The position numbers and the translations under genes are program-made. A stretch of 54,675 bases of DNA from the NCBI GenBank assembly GCA_002344075.1, contig DDTM01000012.1:1-54675 (forward strand), written 5' to 3'. This document shows positions 53,525 through 54,675 of this stretch, in pieces. Within the stretch, counting starts at the first letter, position 1. The number at the start of each line of letters is the position of its first letter. This stretch comes from Bacteroidetes bacterium UBA2364. Its GTDB lineage: Bacteria; Bacteroidota; Rhodothermia; Rhodothermales; UBA2364. The notes beneath the pieces were generated by a model, which worked only from the letters and a program-made list of their open reading frames with translations, was not told the DNA's origin and made no database searches.

Positions 53525-54567
53525 GATGTTGCTCCTGTCGGTGGTTTATGAACCCCTGTGGAGGGTTTAGTTAAATATTCAATGACGGTATGGTCGCCGA
53601 TATTGGCGCTGAATGCACTTTGTTTGATCACAGCTGAATGCCCGATAAAAGACCGATCCATGACCACATCTGCAACTTCGGCATTCGAGAAAATAATAGA
53701 ATGTTTTACAACCGATCCATTAACCTCTGCGCCTGATTCGATGGACGTATAGGGCCCGATAACGGAGTCGCGTATGGTAACGCCGGGGCCTACATAAACA
53801 GGTTCGATGATTGTCGTGTTGATTAAGTCACCAAATAGTTGATTACCCTCTCGGTCCAAAATGAACTGCGTGGTTTCTGCAAGCGCAGACAAGGTTCCGC
53901 AATCCAGCCAATCGGTTACGGAAGCCGTTTCCAAGGCCGCGCCTGCTTTCATCATCATATCTAAGGCATCGGTCACTTCATATTCTCCACGGGTACCTAC
54001 CAATTTGTTTTCCATCATATGGGCGATGGTGTCACGGAATTGGGCGCCATTTTTAATATAATAGATTCCGATCAGGGCCTCTTTAAATCGGTCGTGGTTT
54101 GGTTTCTCGATCAATTCGGTCACTCTGCCTTCTTCGTCGCGTGCGACTACACCAAAGCGGCGGGGATCTGTCACTTGTTTTACATAGGCCACAATATCGG
54201 CCTCGGTATTGAGCGGTTCATGTGTATAGAAAAGCGTATCGGCAAAAATAACAATCAACTCACCGTCTAAATGTTCTGCCGCACAATACACCGCATGTGC
54301 AGTGCCTAATGCCTCTTTTTGGAAACCAAACTCTGAGTCAATGCCCATTTTGGTACACATTTCGGTAAGTTTTTCTTGTACTTCGGCTGGGAAATCGCCC
54401 AATACAAAAACGGCATCGGTAATTTTGTGGGGGACTAAGTTCACAAAGGTCCGTACAATACGTTCTACAATGGTAATGCCGAGCACCGGAAGTAGGGGCT
54501 TGGGCGTAACATGGGTGTGGGGGCGAAGACGCGTTCCACGGCCAGCCATTGGGATGATTAGTTTCAT
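53521..54567 (-). CDS. Sugar-1-phosphate nucleotidyltransferase with left-handed helix
   Basis: A 348-residue protein. The N-terminal nucleotidyltransferase motif reads MKLIIPMAGRGTRLRPHT then TPKPLLPV, followed by GTAHAVYCA and IFADTLF, as in RmlA/GlmU relatives. After about 245 the sequence has hexapeptide repeats (VYVGPGVTIRDSVIGPYTSI) typical of a left-handed beta-helix. It activates a sugar-1-phosphate with UTP, dTTP or a similar nucleotide. It is the first complete gene of a coupled surface-sugar unit, after the partial gene at the window end. Confidence 0.88.
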   Translation of the reverse strand: MKLIIPMAGRGTRLRPHTHVTPKPLLPVLGITIVERIVRTFVNLVPHKITDAVFVLGDFPAEVQEKLTEMCTKMGIDSEFGFQKEALGTAHAVYCAAEHLDGELIVIFADTLFYTHEPLNTEADIVAYVKQVTDPRRFGVVARDEEGRVTELIEKPNHDRFKEALIGIYYIKNGAQFRDTIAHMMENKLVGTRGEYEVTDALDMMMKAGAALETASVTDWLDCGTLSALAETTQFILDREGNQLFGDLINTTIIEPVYVGPGVTIRDSVIGPYTSIESGAEVNGSVVKHSIIFSNAEVADVVMDRSFIGHSAVIKQSAFSANIGDHTVIEYLTKPSTGVHKPPTGATS

Positions 54568-54591
54568 AGAATAGGGTTGATCAATGCTTGA

Positions 54592-54675
54592 TTATGAATT
54601 CAAAAAGGCCAAAATCGCTTCAGAGACACGTTCTTGAATATCTATCGTGATTTTTGCCCAGATCGGGAGGTTAAT
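54592..54675 (-). CDS. C-terminal end of an unidentified gene (partial)
   Basis: The minus-strand frame is open from the window edge to the TAA at 54592-54594 and reads WAKITIDIQERVSEAILAFL before NS. It has a coding-like helix and ends 24 bp before the nucleotidyltransferase start, so it is probably the preceding gene of the same sugar unit. Too short to name. Confidence 0.5.
   Translation of the reverse strand: MNLPIWAKITIDIQERVSEAILAFLNS

Overview
This window looks like chromosomal DNA from a free-living member of the FCB group, closest in flavour to Rhodothermota, Balneolota or other Bacteroidota relatives. The evidence is a secreted protein with a YPNPF-type C-terminal sorting domain (type IX secretion), a TamB-like giant protein, an SpsF/NeuB-type surface-sugar block, many signal-peptide proteins and moderate GC content. 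The species cannot be named from sequence alone. I found no rRNA, tRNA, CRISPR array, insertion sequence or phage module.

Layout. 0.2-6.6 kb: SDR oxidoreductase, two small membrane proteins, a Tat-exported flavin amine oxidase, a polysaccharide deacetylase, a PucC/BCD-type transporter and a small HhH-GPD protein. 6.7-10 kb: long-chain acyl-CoA synthetase and a lipoprotein with three tandem parvulin modules. 10.1-19.3 kb: a seven-gene minus-strand run that I consider the most interesting system here. In transcription order it has a transmembrane Hanks-type kinase, an LPP20/FlgT-like secreted protein, two CsgG/FlgO/TolB-N-like proteins, an outer-membrane beta-barrel, a lipoprotein, and a fibronectin-III/dockerin-like protein with a T9SS tail. 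19.6-27.2 kb: Rel (p)ppGpp enzyme, then convergent TldD-type protease, RodA, PBP2 and a membrane protein.

27.3-34.7 kb: GH18 chitinase-like hydrolase, L,D-transpeptidase, NfeD plus a 43-residue membrane peptide, a PaaK/LuxE-like adenylating enzyme, and a coiled-coil protein paired with an unusual inner-membrane OmpA-domain protein. 34.7-37.1 kb: an ECF sigma factor coupled to a single-pass protein with seven degenerate YF-x2-F-x2-RV repeats, followed by a Spy-like periplasmic protein; this looks like an envelope-stress circuit. 37.7-45.7 kb: dnaA-dnaN, a clear terminator, then a 1709-residue TamB. 45.7-49.2 kb: a 454-bp divergent gap (oriC candidate, not proven), then yceD-rpmF-plsX-fabH, the classical ribosomal-protein/fatty-acid block. 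49.4-51.7 kb: a compact accessory operon of a frameshifted GyrI-like gene, a GNAT-YoaP gene and a toroid (squalene-cyclase-like) gene. 51.7-54.7 kb: translationally coupled surface-sugar genes (nucleotidyltransferase, SpsF-like cytidylyltransferase, NeuB-like synthase) and the tail of a further gene.

Most of the window concerns the cell envelope: peptidoglycan synthesis and cross-linking, outer-membrane assembly, envelope stress, surface sugars and secreted proteins. Genes are tightly packed, with several ATGA-type couplings and convergent pairs whose stop codons interlock.
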